DNA of 64,000 nucleotides from Subdoligranulum variabile (GCA_003343905.1 QAKI01000052.1:1-64000), one strand, 5' to 3'. Numbered from the stretch's first letter, positions 32,621-41,651 are shown. The notes: generated by a model not told the origin, from the sequence alone. A program made the numbers and translations.

Positions 32621-34267
32621 TCACTCCCCCATCATCGCGGGATGACCGGTGGGGATGTGGTCGGTCTGGTACTGCAAAGCGGCCGTAATAAAGCCCTTGA
32701 ACAGCGGATGGGCGCGGTTGGGGCGGCTCTTGAATTCCGGGTGGAACTGCACGCCGATGTGGAAGGGCCGGTCGGTCAGTTCCACGGCTTCCACCAGGCG
32801 GCCGTCGGGGCTGGTGCCCGCGATGGTCAGGCCCTTCTCCTCAAATTCGGCGCGGTAATCGTTGTTGAACTCATAGCGGTGGCGGTGACGCTCGTCGATC
32901 TCCCGCCCGCCATAGCAGGCAGCCATGCGGGTGCCGGGGGCGATAACGCAGGGGTACTTGCCCAGCCGCATCGTGCCGCCCTTGGGGATGTTGCCCTGCT
33001 GGTCGGGCATCAGCGCAATGACGTTGTGCGCGCCGTCGGGCGTGAACTCGCTGGAATTGGCGTCGGCATAGCCCAGCACCGAACGGGCGTACTCCATCAC
33101 CATGATCTGCATACCCAGGCAGATGCCGAAATAGGGGATCTTCTGCTCGCGGGCATAGCGCGCGGCCTGGATCATACCCTCGATGCCCCGGTCCCCGAAC
33201 CCGCCGGGCAGGATGATGCCGTCCACCTCGGCCAGTTCCTCGGCGCAGCGGTCCTGGTCCAGCAGGGTCTCGCTGTCCACCCACTTGATGTCCACCTTGC
33301 TCTCGGTCTCAAAGCCCGCGTGGTACAGGCTTTCCATCACGCTCAGGTAGGCGTCGTGCAGCTTGACATACTTGCCCACCAGCGCGATGGTGCAAGTGCG
33401 GCTGCGGGTAGCGATGCGGCTGATCAGTTCCTTCCATTCGGTCAGGTCGGAGGGCGGCGTTTCCAGATGGAGCTGGCGGGCGACCACGTTCGTCAGCCCG
33501 GCGGCTTCCAGCATCAGCGGGCATTCGTACAGGCTGGGCATGGTCAGGTTTTCGATCACACAGTCGGGGCGCACGTTGCAGAACATACTGATCTTGCGCT
33601 TGATATCGCTGCCCACGGGGCCGTCCGCCCGCAGCACGATGACGTTCGGGCTGATGCCCATACCCTGCAGTTCCTTGCAGGAGTGCTGGGCGGGCTTGGA
33701 CTTGTACTCGTCAGAGCCGGAGATATACGGCACCAGCACCACATGGATGTAGCAGCAGTTTTCCGGGCCCTGTTCCAGGCCCACCTGGCGGATGGCTTCC
33801 AGGAAAGGCTGGCTCTCGATGTCGCCGGTGGTGCCGCCGATCTCGGTAATGACCACGTCGGCCCCGGTGCTTTTGCCCAGATTATAAATGTAGCTCTTGA
33901 TCTCGTTGGTGATATGGGGGATGATCTGCACCGTCTGGCCCAGATACGCGCCCTGGCGTTCCTTGTTCAGCACGTTCCAGTAGACCTTGCCGGTGGTCAG
34001 GTTGGAATATTTGTTCAGGTTTTCGTCAATGAACCGTTCATAATGGCCCAGGTCCAGGTCGGTCTCGGTGCCGTCGTCGGTCACGAACACCTCACCGTGC
34101 TGCAGCGGGCTCATGGTTCCGGGGTCCACGTTGATGTAGGGGTCCAGCTTCTGGCTGGCCACCTTCAGCCCGCGGGTCTTGAGCAGACGGCCCAGACTGG
34201 CCGCCGTGATGCCCTTGCCCAGCCCGGAGACCACGCCCCCGGTCACAAAGATATACTTCGTTGCCAT
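32621..34267 (-). CDS. pyrG: CTP synthase
   Basis: 548 residues, full length. The N-terminal synthetase domain has the P-loop GGVVSGLGKGITAASL and the UTP/CTP-binding region HYERFIDENL; the C-terminal class I glutamine amidotransferase domain has the nucleophile motif GICLGMQ and the terminal VQFHPE. It converts UTP to CTP using glutamine and ATP. GGGAGGG precedes the ATG at 34267 and a sigma-A promoter lies close upstream. The last ten residues are a loosely conserved tail. Confidence 0.97.
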   Translation of the reverse strand: MATKYIFVTGGVVSGLGKGITAASLGRLLKTRGLKVASQKLDPYINVDPGTMSPLQHGEVFVTDDGTETDLDLGHYERFIDENLNKYSNLTTGKVYWNVLNKERQGAYLGQTVQIIPHITNEIKSYIYNLGKSTGADVVITEIGGTTGDIESQPFLEAIRQVGLEQGPENCCYIHVVLVPYISGSDEYKSKPAQHSCKELQGMGISPNVIVLRADGPVGSDIKRKISMFCNVRPDCVIENLTMPSLYECPLMLEAAGLTNVVARQLHLETPPSDLTEWKELISRIATRSRTCTIALVGKYVKLHDAYLSVMESLYHAGFETESKVDIKWVDSETLLDQDRCAEELAEVDGIILPGGFGDRGIEGMIQAARYAREQKIPYFGICLGMQIMVMEYARSVLGYADANSSEFTPDGAHNVIALMPDQQGNIPKGGTMRLGKYPCVIAPGTRMAACYGGREIDERHRHRYEFNNDYRAEFEEKGLTIAGTSPDGRLVEAVELTDRPFHIGVQFHPEFKSRPNRAHPLFKGFITAALQYQTDHIPTGHPAMMGE

Positions 34268-34314
34268 AAAAAATCCCTCCCACGTCTATGCGCCAAAAAA
34301 CAAACACGTTAGAT

Positions 34315-34343
34315 ATTATACTCCCCCGCCGTGGAAATTACAA
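34315..34343 (-). promoter_or_regulatory. Sigma-A promoter of pyrG
   Basis: Minus strand: -35 TTGTAA (34343-34338), 17-base spacer, perfect -10 TATAAT (34320-34315). Confidence 0.7.
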
Positions 34344-34471
34344 GGGCGCCCCGGATCATTGGATTTTCGTTTTGTTGTCATTTTCTTCGTCATATTACAC
34401 AACGCAAAACCATCGCCTTTGTCAAATTCTACAATTCTTTTTCGCAAAAAGTGATTTTCCGCTGTGCAGTA

Positions 34472-34480
34472 TGGTATAAT
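34472..34480 (+). promoter_or_regulatory. Extended -10 promoter of the amylosucrase-like gene
   Basis: TGG followed by perfect TATAAT (34475-34480). The -35 region is poor, so activation or the extended -10 may be needed. Confidence 0.5.
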
Positions 34481-34609
34481 AACCGCGTACACCCTGCGGC
34501 GGCACGTACCGGTGACTGCCGTTCTCCGCATGGCGAGCCCTTATTTTTTCATGTGCTGTACATTACTCTACATTCCCACAAAGTGTTTTCAGTGAGGAGG
34601 ATCCTTTGC

Positions 34610-36583
34610 ATGAAAGCTGAACCCCATTCCACCGCCTGCAAACCGGCCGCAAAAACGCCCAATCCCGTCTGCGCTGCCAACGAAACTTCCACCGCACGCC
34701 GTAGCGACACGCTCCCCCCGTCAGCCGCCCCCACAGAGGCGGACAACGCGGCGTTCGAGCGTCGCCTGACCCGGCATTACGCCGAACTGAAAGAACTCTA
34801 TAATGAACTATATCACGATACACAGGCGTTTACTTATTTCATTGGGATGCTGCGCCGTGCCTGGGAAGCGCGCAAGGCTGACCTGCGTGTACAGGATACC
34901 ATCCGAGAGGCCGATCCTGATTGGTACCGCCGTCGTGATTTACTGGGCATGATGCTGTACACCGGCTCTTTTGCAGGTACACTGCGCGGTGTAGAGGATA
35001 AACTGCCCTATTTACAGGAATGTGGGGTCAATTATCTGCATTTGATGCCGCTGTTGCAAAGTCCTAAAGGTCGCAGTGATGGCGGGTACGCTGTAGCAGA
35101 TTTCCGTACGGTGCAGCCGGAACTGGGCACTATGGCCGACTTGGAACACCTGGCCGACGCCTGCCGCGCTGCCGGCATGAGCGTCTGCCTGGACTTTGTG
35201 ATGAACCATACCAGCGAGGACCACGAGTGGGCCCGCAAGGCCCGTGCCGGGGAACCCGGTTACCGGGAACGGTATTTCTTCTATGACAGTTGGGACATTC
35301 CCAACGAGTTTGAAAAAACTGTTCCCCAGGTCTTTCCCACCACCGCGCCGGGCAGCTTTACCTGGCTGGATGACTGCAAACAGGTAGTAATGACCAATTT
35401 TTATCCCTACCAGTGGGATCTGAACTACGGCAACCCTGTGGTGTTCAACGATATGACGGAAAATCTGCTTTATCTGACCAACCGTGGTATCGATGTGATC
35501 CGTTTGGACGCCGTACCCTACATTTGGAAGCAGTTAGGAACTTCCTGCCGCAACCTACCCCAGGTCCACACCCTGGTACGCATGATGCGCATGGTGTGCG
35601 AGATCGTCTGCCCCAGCGTTTTGCTGCTGGGTGAAGTCGTCATGGAACCTGCCAAGGTAGTTCCCTATTTTGGTACACCGGAGCGCCCCGAATGCCATAT
35701 GCTGTACAATGTGACCACCATGGCCACCACCTGGCACACCCTGGCCACCCGCGACGTTTCCCTTCTGCGTCACCAGATGGATGCCGTTTGTGGACTTCCG
35801 CGCGACTTTTTGTTTTTGAACTATTTGCGCTGCCATGACGATATCGGCTGGGGACTGGACTACCCCTGGCTGCGTGAGCACTTCGGTACCGATGAGGTAG
35901 CACACAAAAAGTACCTAAACGACTGGTTCACCGGCAAGTGGCCCGGCAGTGACAGCCGCGGCGAACTGTATAACGATGATCCCCGGCTGGGTGATGCTCG
36001 TCTGTGCGGCACGGCAGCTTCGCTGTGCGGCGTGGAGGCTGCCATTTATGAGGGAGATGCCATCAAACTGGAGCGCGCCATAGCCTGCGACCTGATGTTA
36101 CATGCCTGGATGCTGACCCAGAGCGGTATCCCGGTTCTGTACAGCGGCGATGAAATCGGCCAGTTCAACGACTACAGCTACCACGAGGATCCCGAAAAGA
36201 GAGAGGATAGCCGCTATATTCACCGTGGGGATTTCCAGTGGGATCTGGCAGAAATGCGCCACGACACCGCCACCCGCCAAGGCAAACAATTTGAGGGCCT
36301 GCGCCGGATGGAGATGCTGCGTGCTTCTGAACCCGTCTTTGAAGCAAAGGCCACAGTCTGGACATTCGATACCGGCAGCCCCCATGTTCTGGGCGTCGGC
36401 CGTTGGCTGCACGGCCACAAGCTGATTGCTTTCTTCAATTTCTGCCCGGAGTTTCAGCACGTTTCTTCCTGGGAGAAAGGGCCTTACGACGAGCTGATGT
36501 ACGGCGGGCACCGCGATGATCTAAACGACGTGGAACTTTATCCCTTCGGCTTTGCCTGGTTCCTGCATATCGAAGAAGTCTGA
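34610..36583 (+). CDS. Amylosucrase-like GH13 enzyme
   Basis: 657 residues. Sequence along the whole length follows amylosucrases (GH13 subfamily 4): an N-terminal helical region, HLMPLLQSPKGRSDGGYAV, region I DFVMNHTSEDHEWA, nucleophile D300 in DVIRLDAVPYIWKQLGTS, acid/base E342 in LLGEVV, and transition-state aspartate D410 in RCHDDIGWG. Such enzymes act on sucrose, making glucan or releasing its sugars; hydrolase or phosphorylase variants cannot be excluded. The start ATG at 34610 has GAGGAGG nine bases upstream. Third codon positions are visibly more A/T-rich than in neighbouring genes, which suggests transfer. The first 45 residues are an unconserved extension. A strong terminator follows. 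Confidence 0.85.
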   Translation: MKAEPHSTACKPAAKTPNPVCAANETSTARRSDTLPPSAAPTEADNAAFERRLTRHYAELKELYNELYHDTQAFTYFIGMLRRAWEARKADLRVQDTIREADPDWYRRRDLLGMMLYTGSFAGTLRGVEDKLPYLQECGVNYLHLMPLLQSPKGRSDGGYAVADFRTVQPELGTMADLEHLADACRAAGMSVCLDFVMNHTSEDHEWARKARAGEPGYRERYFFYDSWDIPNEFEKTVPQVFPTTAPGSFTWLDDCKQVVMTNFYPYQWDLNYGNPVVFNDMTENLLYLTNRGIDVIRLDAVPYIWKQLGTSCRNLPQVHTLVRMMRMVCEIVCPSVLLLGEVVMEPAKVVPYFGTPERPECHMLYNVTTMATTWHTLATRDVSLLRHQMDAVCGLPRDFLFLNYLRCHDDIGWGLDYPWLREHFGTDEVAHKKYLNDWFTGKWPGSDSRGELYNDDPRLGDARLCGTAASLCGVEAAIYEGDAIKLERAIACDLMLHAWMLTQSGIPVLYSGDEIGQFNDYSYHEDPEKREDSRYIHRGDFQWDLAEMRHDTATRQGKQFEGLRRMEMLRASEPVFEAKATVWTFDTGSPHVLGVGRWLHGHKLIAFFNFCPEFQHVSSWEKGPYDELMYGGHRDDLNDVELYPFGFAWFLHIEEV

Positions 36584-36626
36584 TTCTTTTTGCAGTTTCC
36601 TATCAAACGCTCCCCCTCACACGAAC

Positions 36627-36673
36627 AACATCACCCCCGTACAGGGTCCTTGATCCTGTGCGGGGGTGATGTT
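36627..36673. terminator. Terminator after the amylosucrase-like gene
   Basis: Long stem with arms AACATCACCCCCG and CGGGGGTGATGTT plus an inner ACAGG/CCTGT pairing, followed by ATTTTG. It also stands at the end of the converging ABC operon. Confidence 0.8.
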
Positions 36674-36721
36674 ATTTTGTAAATCGTGAAAATGAACGCC
36701 TGTAACCCCTAGTGCCGCCGG

Positions 36722-37720
36722 TCAGCCACCGGCCCGGCGCAGGCAGCGATAGGCGGCGCTCCACACAAGGGCGTGGGCCGCCAGCGCCGCAAGGGCGGGG
36801 CGGAGGTGTTCGGTCTGGCCGTTCAGCAGGTCCATGACGGCGTAGAACGTCGCGCTGGACGGCAGCAGGTAGGAAAGCCCGAACAGCACGCTGTCCGGCG
36901 GCGCCAGCAGATAGAAAACCACCGGCGGAGCAAGGAACAGGATCATCGTGATCTTGATATAGACGACGCCCACCATCAGCCCGCTGGAAAAATGGCCAAT
37001 GAACAGCCCCAGCAGCGCCGCGATATAGGCGGAGAGCGCCACGATGAGCAGGAACGGCAGCACCCGCGCCCCCGGCACCCGCATGCAGACCGCCGCCGCG
37101 GCCAGGGTGGACGCCGCGCCGCCGGCGAACCCCACCAGCGTTTTTTGCACCACATAGGTCCGGGCCGTCATGGGCAGCACCCGGTTGATGAGTTCGATGC
37201 CGTCCTCTTTCTCGCTGATGATGTTCATGGCGTTGAACGTACAGCCCATGAACATCGCCGTCACCAGCGTGAGCGCGACCAGCAGCGCACGCAGGCCGTC
37301 GTCCGGCGCCATGGGCGCGGCGATCTCGACCTGTGCCGTCTGGGCCGCACGGTCCGCATAAAGCTGCGGCAGCGTGTCCGCCATGACGCGGTCGACTTCC
37401 CGCTCGTCCCCGGCGCGGAGCGTGCGCAGACCGGTCCCGTCCCACAGCACGCCGATCATCTGGGTGGATGGGTCGTTGACGGCCTGCCGCAGTTCGTCCA
37501 GGTCCGCATACCGGGTCACGCTGCCGTTTTCGCGCAGCCACGCCGCCGCATCGGCGGGAAGGCCGCCGTCCAGCACGCCGAAGGACGCTTCGCCCATGGT
37601 CTGGAAACTCGCCCCCGAAAGCAGCCGCAGGGCGACGCCCACCACGAGAGGAAGCAGAAACGTCAGGATGCACATTTTGTCCCGGCCAATACTTTTCAGT
37701 TGGTATCGCAGCCCTTTCAC
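36722..37720 (-). CDS. ABC-2 type transporter permease
   Basis: 332 residues. One N-terminal helix (about 16-36), a large extracytoplasmic region (about 37-140), then five helices from about 143 to 325. ISEKEDGIELINRVLPM after the second helix is the usual cytoplasmic coupling element of ABC-2 permeases. It is the last gene of an exporter operon (50-residue protein, ATPase, permease, permease); three bases separate it from the previous stop. Together with the 37724 protein it would form the channel. Substrate unknown; drug or peptide export or resistance is likely from the company of a two-component system. Confidence 0.85.
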   Translation of the reverse strand: MKGLRYQLKSIGRDKMCILTFLLPLVVGVALRLLSGASFQTMGEASFGVLDGGLPADAAAWLRENGSVTRYADLDELRQAVNDPSTQMIGVLWDGTGLRTLRAGDEREVDRVMADTLPQLYADRAAQTAQVEIAAPMAPDDGLRALLVALTLVTAMFMGCTFNAMNIISEKEDGIELINRVLPMTARTYVVQKTLVGFAGGAASTLAAAAVCMRVPGARVLPFLLIVALSAYIAALLGLFIGHFSSGLMVGVVYIKITMILFLAPPVVFYLLAPPDSVLFGLSYLLPSSATFYAVMDLLNGQTEHLRPALAALAAHALVWSAAYRCLRRAGG

Positions 37721-37723
37721 CGT

Positions 37724-38716
37724 CTACCCCTCCTTCGCCATTTCACGGTCCAGCGCCCGCCGGGCCAGGAAGAACAGCAGCGCCGCCGCCCCCAGGCAAA
37801 CGGCATAATAGGGCGCCCCGGGTCCGGGGCCGGAGAAATACGCCCCTTTCATCGCCATAAACAGGTGGTACATGGGGTGGTACACGATCCAGCCCCAGTC
37901 CACGCCGGTCTGGCCCGCCAGAAACACCGGCGTTGTCACGAACACCGCCAGCACCAGATAAAACAGCGAAAACTGCTTGAAATCCGGCAGGCACACGGCG
38001 CAGAGGAACCCCACCAGCGCCATGAGCACCGACAGGATGCCCGCCTGGACCAGCACGCCCGGCAGCACGGCCATCCCCTGCGCCACGCCCAGATTGATGA
38101 GGGTGAGCAGCGCCGCAAAGACAAGGTCGGACGCCAGCAGCAGGAGCAGCTTGGACAAAATGAACAGCGGACGGCTGACGGGCAGCACGCCATGTACCCG
38201 GATAACGCCCATCTGCTTTTCCTTGAACAGCATGGACGCCAGCCCCAGAAAGCCCACGGCCGCCAGTTCAAAAAAGAGGAATTCGGCGGTGATCTCCCGC
38301 CGGTTTTTCATCTCCAGGCTGTTGGCGCCGATCACCTCCGCATGGCCGTCCAGCCCGCCGCGCAGGACCGCCTGCCCCCAGAGGGCGCGGTAATGGTCGG
38401 TAGTCCCGCTCCCGCAGGAAAGCATATACACCCGGACCGTCTGCCCCGAAAGATCGACGCCCACGGTATAGCGGTCCGCGCAGGCTTCCTCCAGCGCGGC
38501 GCGGCTGTCGACCCTTGTCACACAGGCCGGGGCGTCGGGCAGCCTGCCCGCCGGGTCGTACACGCAGACGGGATACATCGCCTGATCCAGCCCCGCATAC
38601 ACAAACTGGATGTAGGCCGAATACAGCACCAGCGAGAGCAGCGCCAGCACAAAGAACCGGCTGGACACCATGAGCCGGAAGTCCTTTTGCAGCAGATGAA
38701 AAAACGCCCGCGCCAT
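37724..38716 (-). CDS. ABC-2 type transporter permease
   Basis: 330 residues. First helix about 20-40, extracytoplasmic domain to about 145, then about six helices. The segment FKEKQMGVIRVHGVLPVS is the cytoplasmic coupling element, equivalent to the one in the 36722 protein; overall identity between the two looks low. Its start codon overlaps the ATPase stop by one base, so translation is coupled. Probable second half of a heterodimeric exporter. Confidence 0.85.
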   Translation of the reverse strand: MARAFFHLLQKDFRLMVSSRFFVLALLSLVLYSAYIQFVYAGLDQAMYPVCVYDPAGRLPDAPACVTRVDSRAALEEACADRYTVGVDLSGQTVRVYMLSCGSGTTDHYRALWGQAVLRGGLDGHAEVIGANSLEMKNRREITAEFLFFELAAVGFLGLASMLFKEKQMGVIRVHGVLPVSRPLFILSKLLLLLASDLVFAALLTLINLGVAQGMAVLPGVLVQAGILSVLMALVGFLCAVCLPDFKQFSLFYLVLAVFVTTPVFLAGQTGVDWGWIVYHPMYHLFMAMKGAYFSGPGPGAPYYAVCLGAAALLFFLARRALDREMAKEG

Positions 38717-39564
38717 CAGGCCAGCCCCCTTCCCGTGTACTGGATGAAGATATCCTCCAGCGTGGGTTCCTGGGAGTGGATGCCCAGCAGTTCGTCGCAG
38801 GCGAACGGCAAACCGCCCCGGAGCGCCGCCGCGTCCACCGTCCGCTGTTCCCGCTTTCCCCCGCGCCGGTAGTCGATGACCACCCGGTGGCTGCTGTTTT
38901 GCTGTTTGAGGTTTTGCGGCGTATCCAGCGCCATGATCTTCCCGTTGGAGATGAACGCCACCCGGTCACAGAGCAGGTCGGCGTCCAGCATATTGTGGGT
39001 CGTCAGGAACACCGTCGTCCCCTTCGCCCGCTCCTTTTCGATGATGCGGCGGAACAGCACCGCGCCGGCGGGGTCCAGCCCGCTGGTGGGTTCGTCCAGA
39101 AACAGCAGCCGGGGGCTGCTGATGAGCGCCCGCGCCATGCTGACGCGCTGGCGCATACCTTTGGAATAGGACGATACCGGCTTTTTGAGAAAATCCGGCT
39201 TGAACTCCAGTTCTTCGAGCAGTTCTTCGGGGCGGCGGGTCTGGCCGGGCGGGTAGAACGAGGCAAAGTAGCGCAGGTTGTCCAGCGCGCTCAGGTTCGT
39301 GTACAGGTACGGGAACTCGAACAACACGCCGGTCTTTTGGAAAAACGCCTGCCGGTCCAGGTCCCGGACCTCCTGCCCGAACAGGACGGCTGAACCGCCG
39401 TACCCGCGCAGCAGGCCGGTCAAGATCTTCTGCGTGGTGGATTTTCCGGAGCCGTTCGGCCCCAGAAAGCCGAAGATCTCGCCGTCCCGCACCGAAAAAT
39501 CCAGCCCGTGCAGCACCTGTTTGTCCCTGCCGTAGCAGAAGGTCAGCCCCCGGACTTCGATCAT
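38716..39564 (-). CDS. ABC transporter ATP-binding protein
   Basis: 282 residues. Walker A GPNGSGKST, Q-loop region, signature YSKGMRQRVSMARAL, Walker B LLFLDEPTSGLDPAG and the switch histidine in LTTHNM are all present, so it should be active. A C-terminal extension (about 215-282) is typical of exporters of the ABC-2 type. The start ATG overlaps the stop of the upstream 50-residue gene as ATGA. Confidence 0.95.
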   Translation of the reverse strand: MIEVRGLTFCYGRDKQVLHGLDFSVRDGEIFGFLGPNGSGKSTTQKILTGLLRGYGGSAVLFGQEVRDLDRQAFFQKTGVLFEFPYLYTNLSALDNLRYFASFYPPGQTRRPEELLEELEFKPDFLKKPVSSYSKGMRQRVSMARALISSPRLLFLDEPTSGLDPAGAVLFRRIIEKERAKGTTVFLTTHNMLDADLLCDRVAFISNGKIMALDTPQNLKQQNSSHRVVIDYRRGGKREQRTVDAAALRGGLPFACDELLGIHSQEPTLEDIFIQYTGRGLA

Positions 39565-39713
39565 TCCTCATCCCCCCATTTGCCCTGCTGGCCCGGCTGC
39601 TTTTCTTTCTGGCGGGCGGTCCACCACTTTATGAAGCGGACTTTAAGCGGGATCATCACCGCCAGCAGCACCAAAATCAACACCCAGACATACCATTCCA
39701 AACCCAGAAACAT
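39561..39713 (-). CDS. 50-residue membrane protein leading the ABC operon
   Basis: Encodes 50 residues starting MFLGLEWYVW. One membrane helix spans about residues 5-23, followed by a basic, then hydrophilic tail rich in K, Q and E that ends KWGDEE. It has a clear GGGAGGT ribosome site seven bases before its ATG, and its stop overlaps the ATPase start as ATGA, so it is almost certainly translated and coupled. I recognise no family. It may be a small subunit or regulator of the exporter. It is the first gene after the 11-bp repeat operator. Confidence 0.8.
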   Translation of the reverse strand: MFLGLEWYVWVLILVLLAVMIPLKVRFIKWWTARQKEKQPGQQGKWGDEE

Positions 39714-39760
39714 ACAAGATACCTCCCTGTCTGGCGGGCCGCGGCCCGCCGGTTTGCTCC

Positions 39761-39814
39761 ACTATAGGCGCGCGCGTTGAAGTCCGGGTGAATTTGCTGT
39801 GAAGCCGGTGTGAA
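39761..39814 (-). promoter_or_regulatory. Phased TTCAC operator and promoter of the ABC operon
   Basis: Read on the minus strand, TTCA begins at 39814, 39803, 39792 and 39781, four copies exactly 11 bases apart, three of them TTCAC. A -10 TATAGT (39766-39761) follows; the -35 position has no consensus match and overlaps the third repeat. Direct repeats with 11-base phase are the usual binding pattern of OmpR/PhoP-type regulators, and such a regulator is encoded at 40950. The small-protein start codon lies about 48 bases downstream. Confidence 0.7.
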
Positions 39815-39844
39815 ATCCCCTTTTGCCGCCGCAAACACAAAAAA

Positions 39845-39866
39845 CCCGGTCCCTGCCGGGACCGGG
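39845..39866 (-). terminator. Terminator of the two-component operon
   Basis: Nine-bp stem CCCGGTCCC/GGGACCGGG around GGCA on the minus strand, then six T. It lies just after the kinase stop at 39877 and before the exporter promoter. Confidence 0.8.
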
Positions 39867-39876
39867 GGGGCTGTTT

Positions 39877-40953
39877 TTATGGGGCAACGGGGATCGTGAA
39901 GTAAAATTCGACGCCGCCGGGGCGGTTGGCCGCGCCGTAGGGCAGCCCCTGCATCGAAAGCACCTGCGCGACGATGGCAAGCCCCAGCCCGGAACCGCTG
40001 TACCGGGCGTTTTTGTCCCGGTAGAACTTGGACCATATCTTCGGCAGGTCGCTTTCCGGGATCGGCGGGCCTTCGTCAAAGACCGAGAAATGCAGCGCGC
40101 CGTCCTGTTCCCGCAGCGAAAGTCTGAGCGTGCCGCCCGGCCGGACGTTCTTTTTCGCGTTGAGGATCAGGTTATTCAGCACCTGTTCCATCCGCGCCTT
40201 GTCCACCTGCACGCAGACGGGGCGTTCGGGCAGTTCATACTCCAAAACAAAGTCGGCGCCCGGGGCGTCGGCCAGCAGGCGGCCCGCCACCGTTTCGGCC
40301 AGTTCCACAAAGTCGAACCGCTCCGGCCGCAGGCGGGCGGCGCCGTTTTCCAGCGCCGAAAGGTCCAGCAGCGTCGTGATCAGGCGGTTCATTCGCTCGG
40401 TCTCGTCCACGATGACTTCGGCGTATTTCTGCCGCCTGGCCGCGTCGGGTTCGTCCTGCAATCCTTCGGCGTAGGCCCGTATGACGCCCAACGGCGTTTT
40501 CATCTCGTGGGAAAGGCTGTCCACCAGTTCCTTGCGCTCCGCCAGCAGGTGTTTTTCGCGCTCCACGTCCTGTTCCAGCCGGGCGTTCGCGTCCTGCAAC
40601 TGCGCAAGGGCCTGCTGCAAGTTCTGCGCCATCGTGTTGAGGTTCCGGGACAGTTCCCCGAATTCATCTCTCGTCTGGACCCGGCAGGGGGCCGAAAAAT
40701 CCAGCCGCGCCATTTTGCGGGCGGCCGCGCTGAGCGCGTCCACCGGACGGGAGATGCAGCGGCCCATCCAGTGGTCCACCGCCAGCACCACCGCCGTGAC
40801 GAAGCACAGCCACACCCAGAACGCGGCGTCCGGGGCCAGGGGCAGGCGGGTGGACGCCACATAGGAAACAATGAGCACGATGCCCGCCAGCTTGGTGGCC
40901 ATCAGGATCTTTTTGCGGACCGTCCGCAGCGTGAAACATTCCCGCAGCTTCAT
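39877..40953 (-). CDS. Sensor histidine kinase
   Basis: 358 residues. Two membrane helices (about 18-34 and 44-62) are joined by an extracytoplasmic loop of only about ten residues, the layout of intramembrane-sensing kinases. HAMP covers about 63-115, then a coiled coil, the phosphoacceptor H149 in SLSHEMKTP, the N box LNNLILNAKKNV, and the ATP lid SGSGLGLAIV. Without a sensory domain it may sense through the neighbouring exporter or within the membrane. Its start overlaps the response regulator stop as ATGA. Confidence 0.93.
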   Translation of the reverse strand: MKLRECFTLRTVRKKILMATKLAGIVLIVSYVASTRLPLAPDAAFWVWLCFVTAVVLAVDHWMGRCISRPVDALSAAARKMARLDFSAPCRVQTRDEFGELSRNLNTMAQNLQQALAQLQDANARLEQDVEREKHLLAERKELVDSLSHEMKTPLGVIRAYAEGLQDEPDAARRQKYAEVIVDETERMNRLITTLLDLSALENGAARLRPERFDFVELAETVAGRLLADAPGADFVLEYELPERPVCVQVDKARMEQVLNNLILNAKKNVRPGGTLRLSLREQDGALHFSVFDEGPPIPESDLPKIWSKFYRDKNARYSGSGLGLAIVAQVLSMQGLPYGAANRPGGVEFYFTIPVAP

Positions 40954-41618
40954 ACCGACGCCTCGAATTTGTAGCCCGACCGGATCAGGGTGACGATGTG
41001 GCGGCCCTCGTCCCCCAGCTTTTGGCGCAGGGTCTTGATGTGGGTGTCCACCGTGCGGGTGGTGCCCGCAAAATCATAGCCCCAGATCCGGTTCAGCAGT
41101 TGTTCCCGGCTGAAGATATGGCCGGGGTTCGCCATAAAAAATTGCAGCAGTTCATACTCCTTGTGGGTCAGCGCGACCGGCTGCCCGTCCACAAAGACCT
41201 GGCGGGCGGCGGGCAGCAGCGTGATCTTGCCCGCGTTGACGGCCTCGCCCGGCAGCGCGGCCGAACGGCGCAGCAGCGCGTTGACTTTGGCCAGCAGCAC
41301 GCGCGGGCTGAACGGCTTGGTCATATAATCGTCGGCGCCAAGGCCGTAGCCTTTGAGTTCGTCCTCCTCGCTGCCGCGGGCGGTCAGGATGATGATGGGC
41401 AGGCCGCTCATCTCCCGCGCCACCTTGCAGACCGAGAAACCGTCCAGATGCGGCATCATCAGGTCCAGGATCATCAGGTCCATGGGGGTGTTTTTCAGCA
41501 TCATCAGGGCGTCCACGCCGTCGTCCGCCGTAAAGCAGGTGTGCCCGCCCCGCCGCATAAAGTCGGCAATGATGCCCTGCATATTCTTTTCATCTTCCAC
41601 GATCAAAAGATTCGCCAT
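40950..41618 (-). CDS. OmpR-family response regulator
   Basis: 222 residues. Receiver domain about 1-118 with the acidic pair E8/D9, phosphoacceptor D52 in MILDLMMPH and K101-type lysine in TKPFSP; the C-terminal winged helix about 128-220 includes TRTVDTHIKTLRQKL. The start at 41618 has GGGAG upstream; the longer frame to 41747 crosses the promoter and is rejected. Likely target: the 11-bp repeats at 39778-39814 before the exporter operon. Its own promoter shows no such repeats. Confidence 0.94.
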   Translation of the reverse strand: MANLLIVEDEKNMQGIIADFMRRGGHTCFTADDGVDALMMLKNTPMDLMILDLMMPHLDGFSVCKVAREMSGLPIIILTARGSEEDELKGYGLGADDYMTKPFSPRVLLAKVNALLRRSAALPGEAVNAGKITLLPAARQVFVDGQPVALTHKEYELLQFFMANPGHIFSREQLLNRIWGYDFAGTTRTVDTHIKTLRQKLGDEGRHIVTLIRSGYKFEASV

Positions 41619-41651
41619 GGCGATGCGCTCCCTTCCGTCTGTATCATCCCC

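Larger units (their letters stand above)
34268..34609. other. Divergent promoter region between pyrG and the GH13 gene
   Basis: About 340 bases, AT-rich in the middle. It holds the pyrG promoter on the minus strand and an extended -10 promoter on the plus strand for the amylosucrase-like gene, whose leader would be about 120 bases. No supported gene. Confidence 0.6.
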
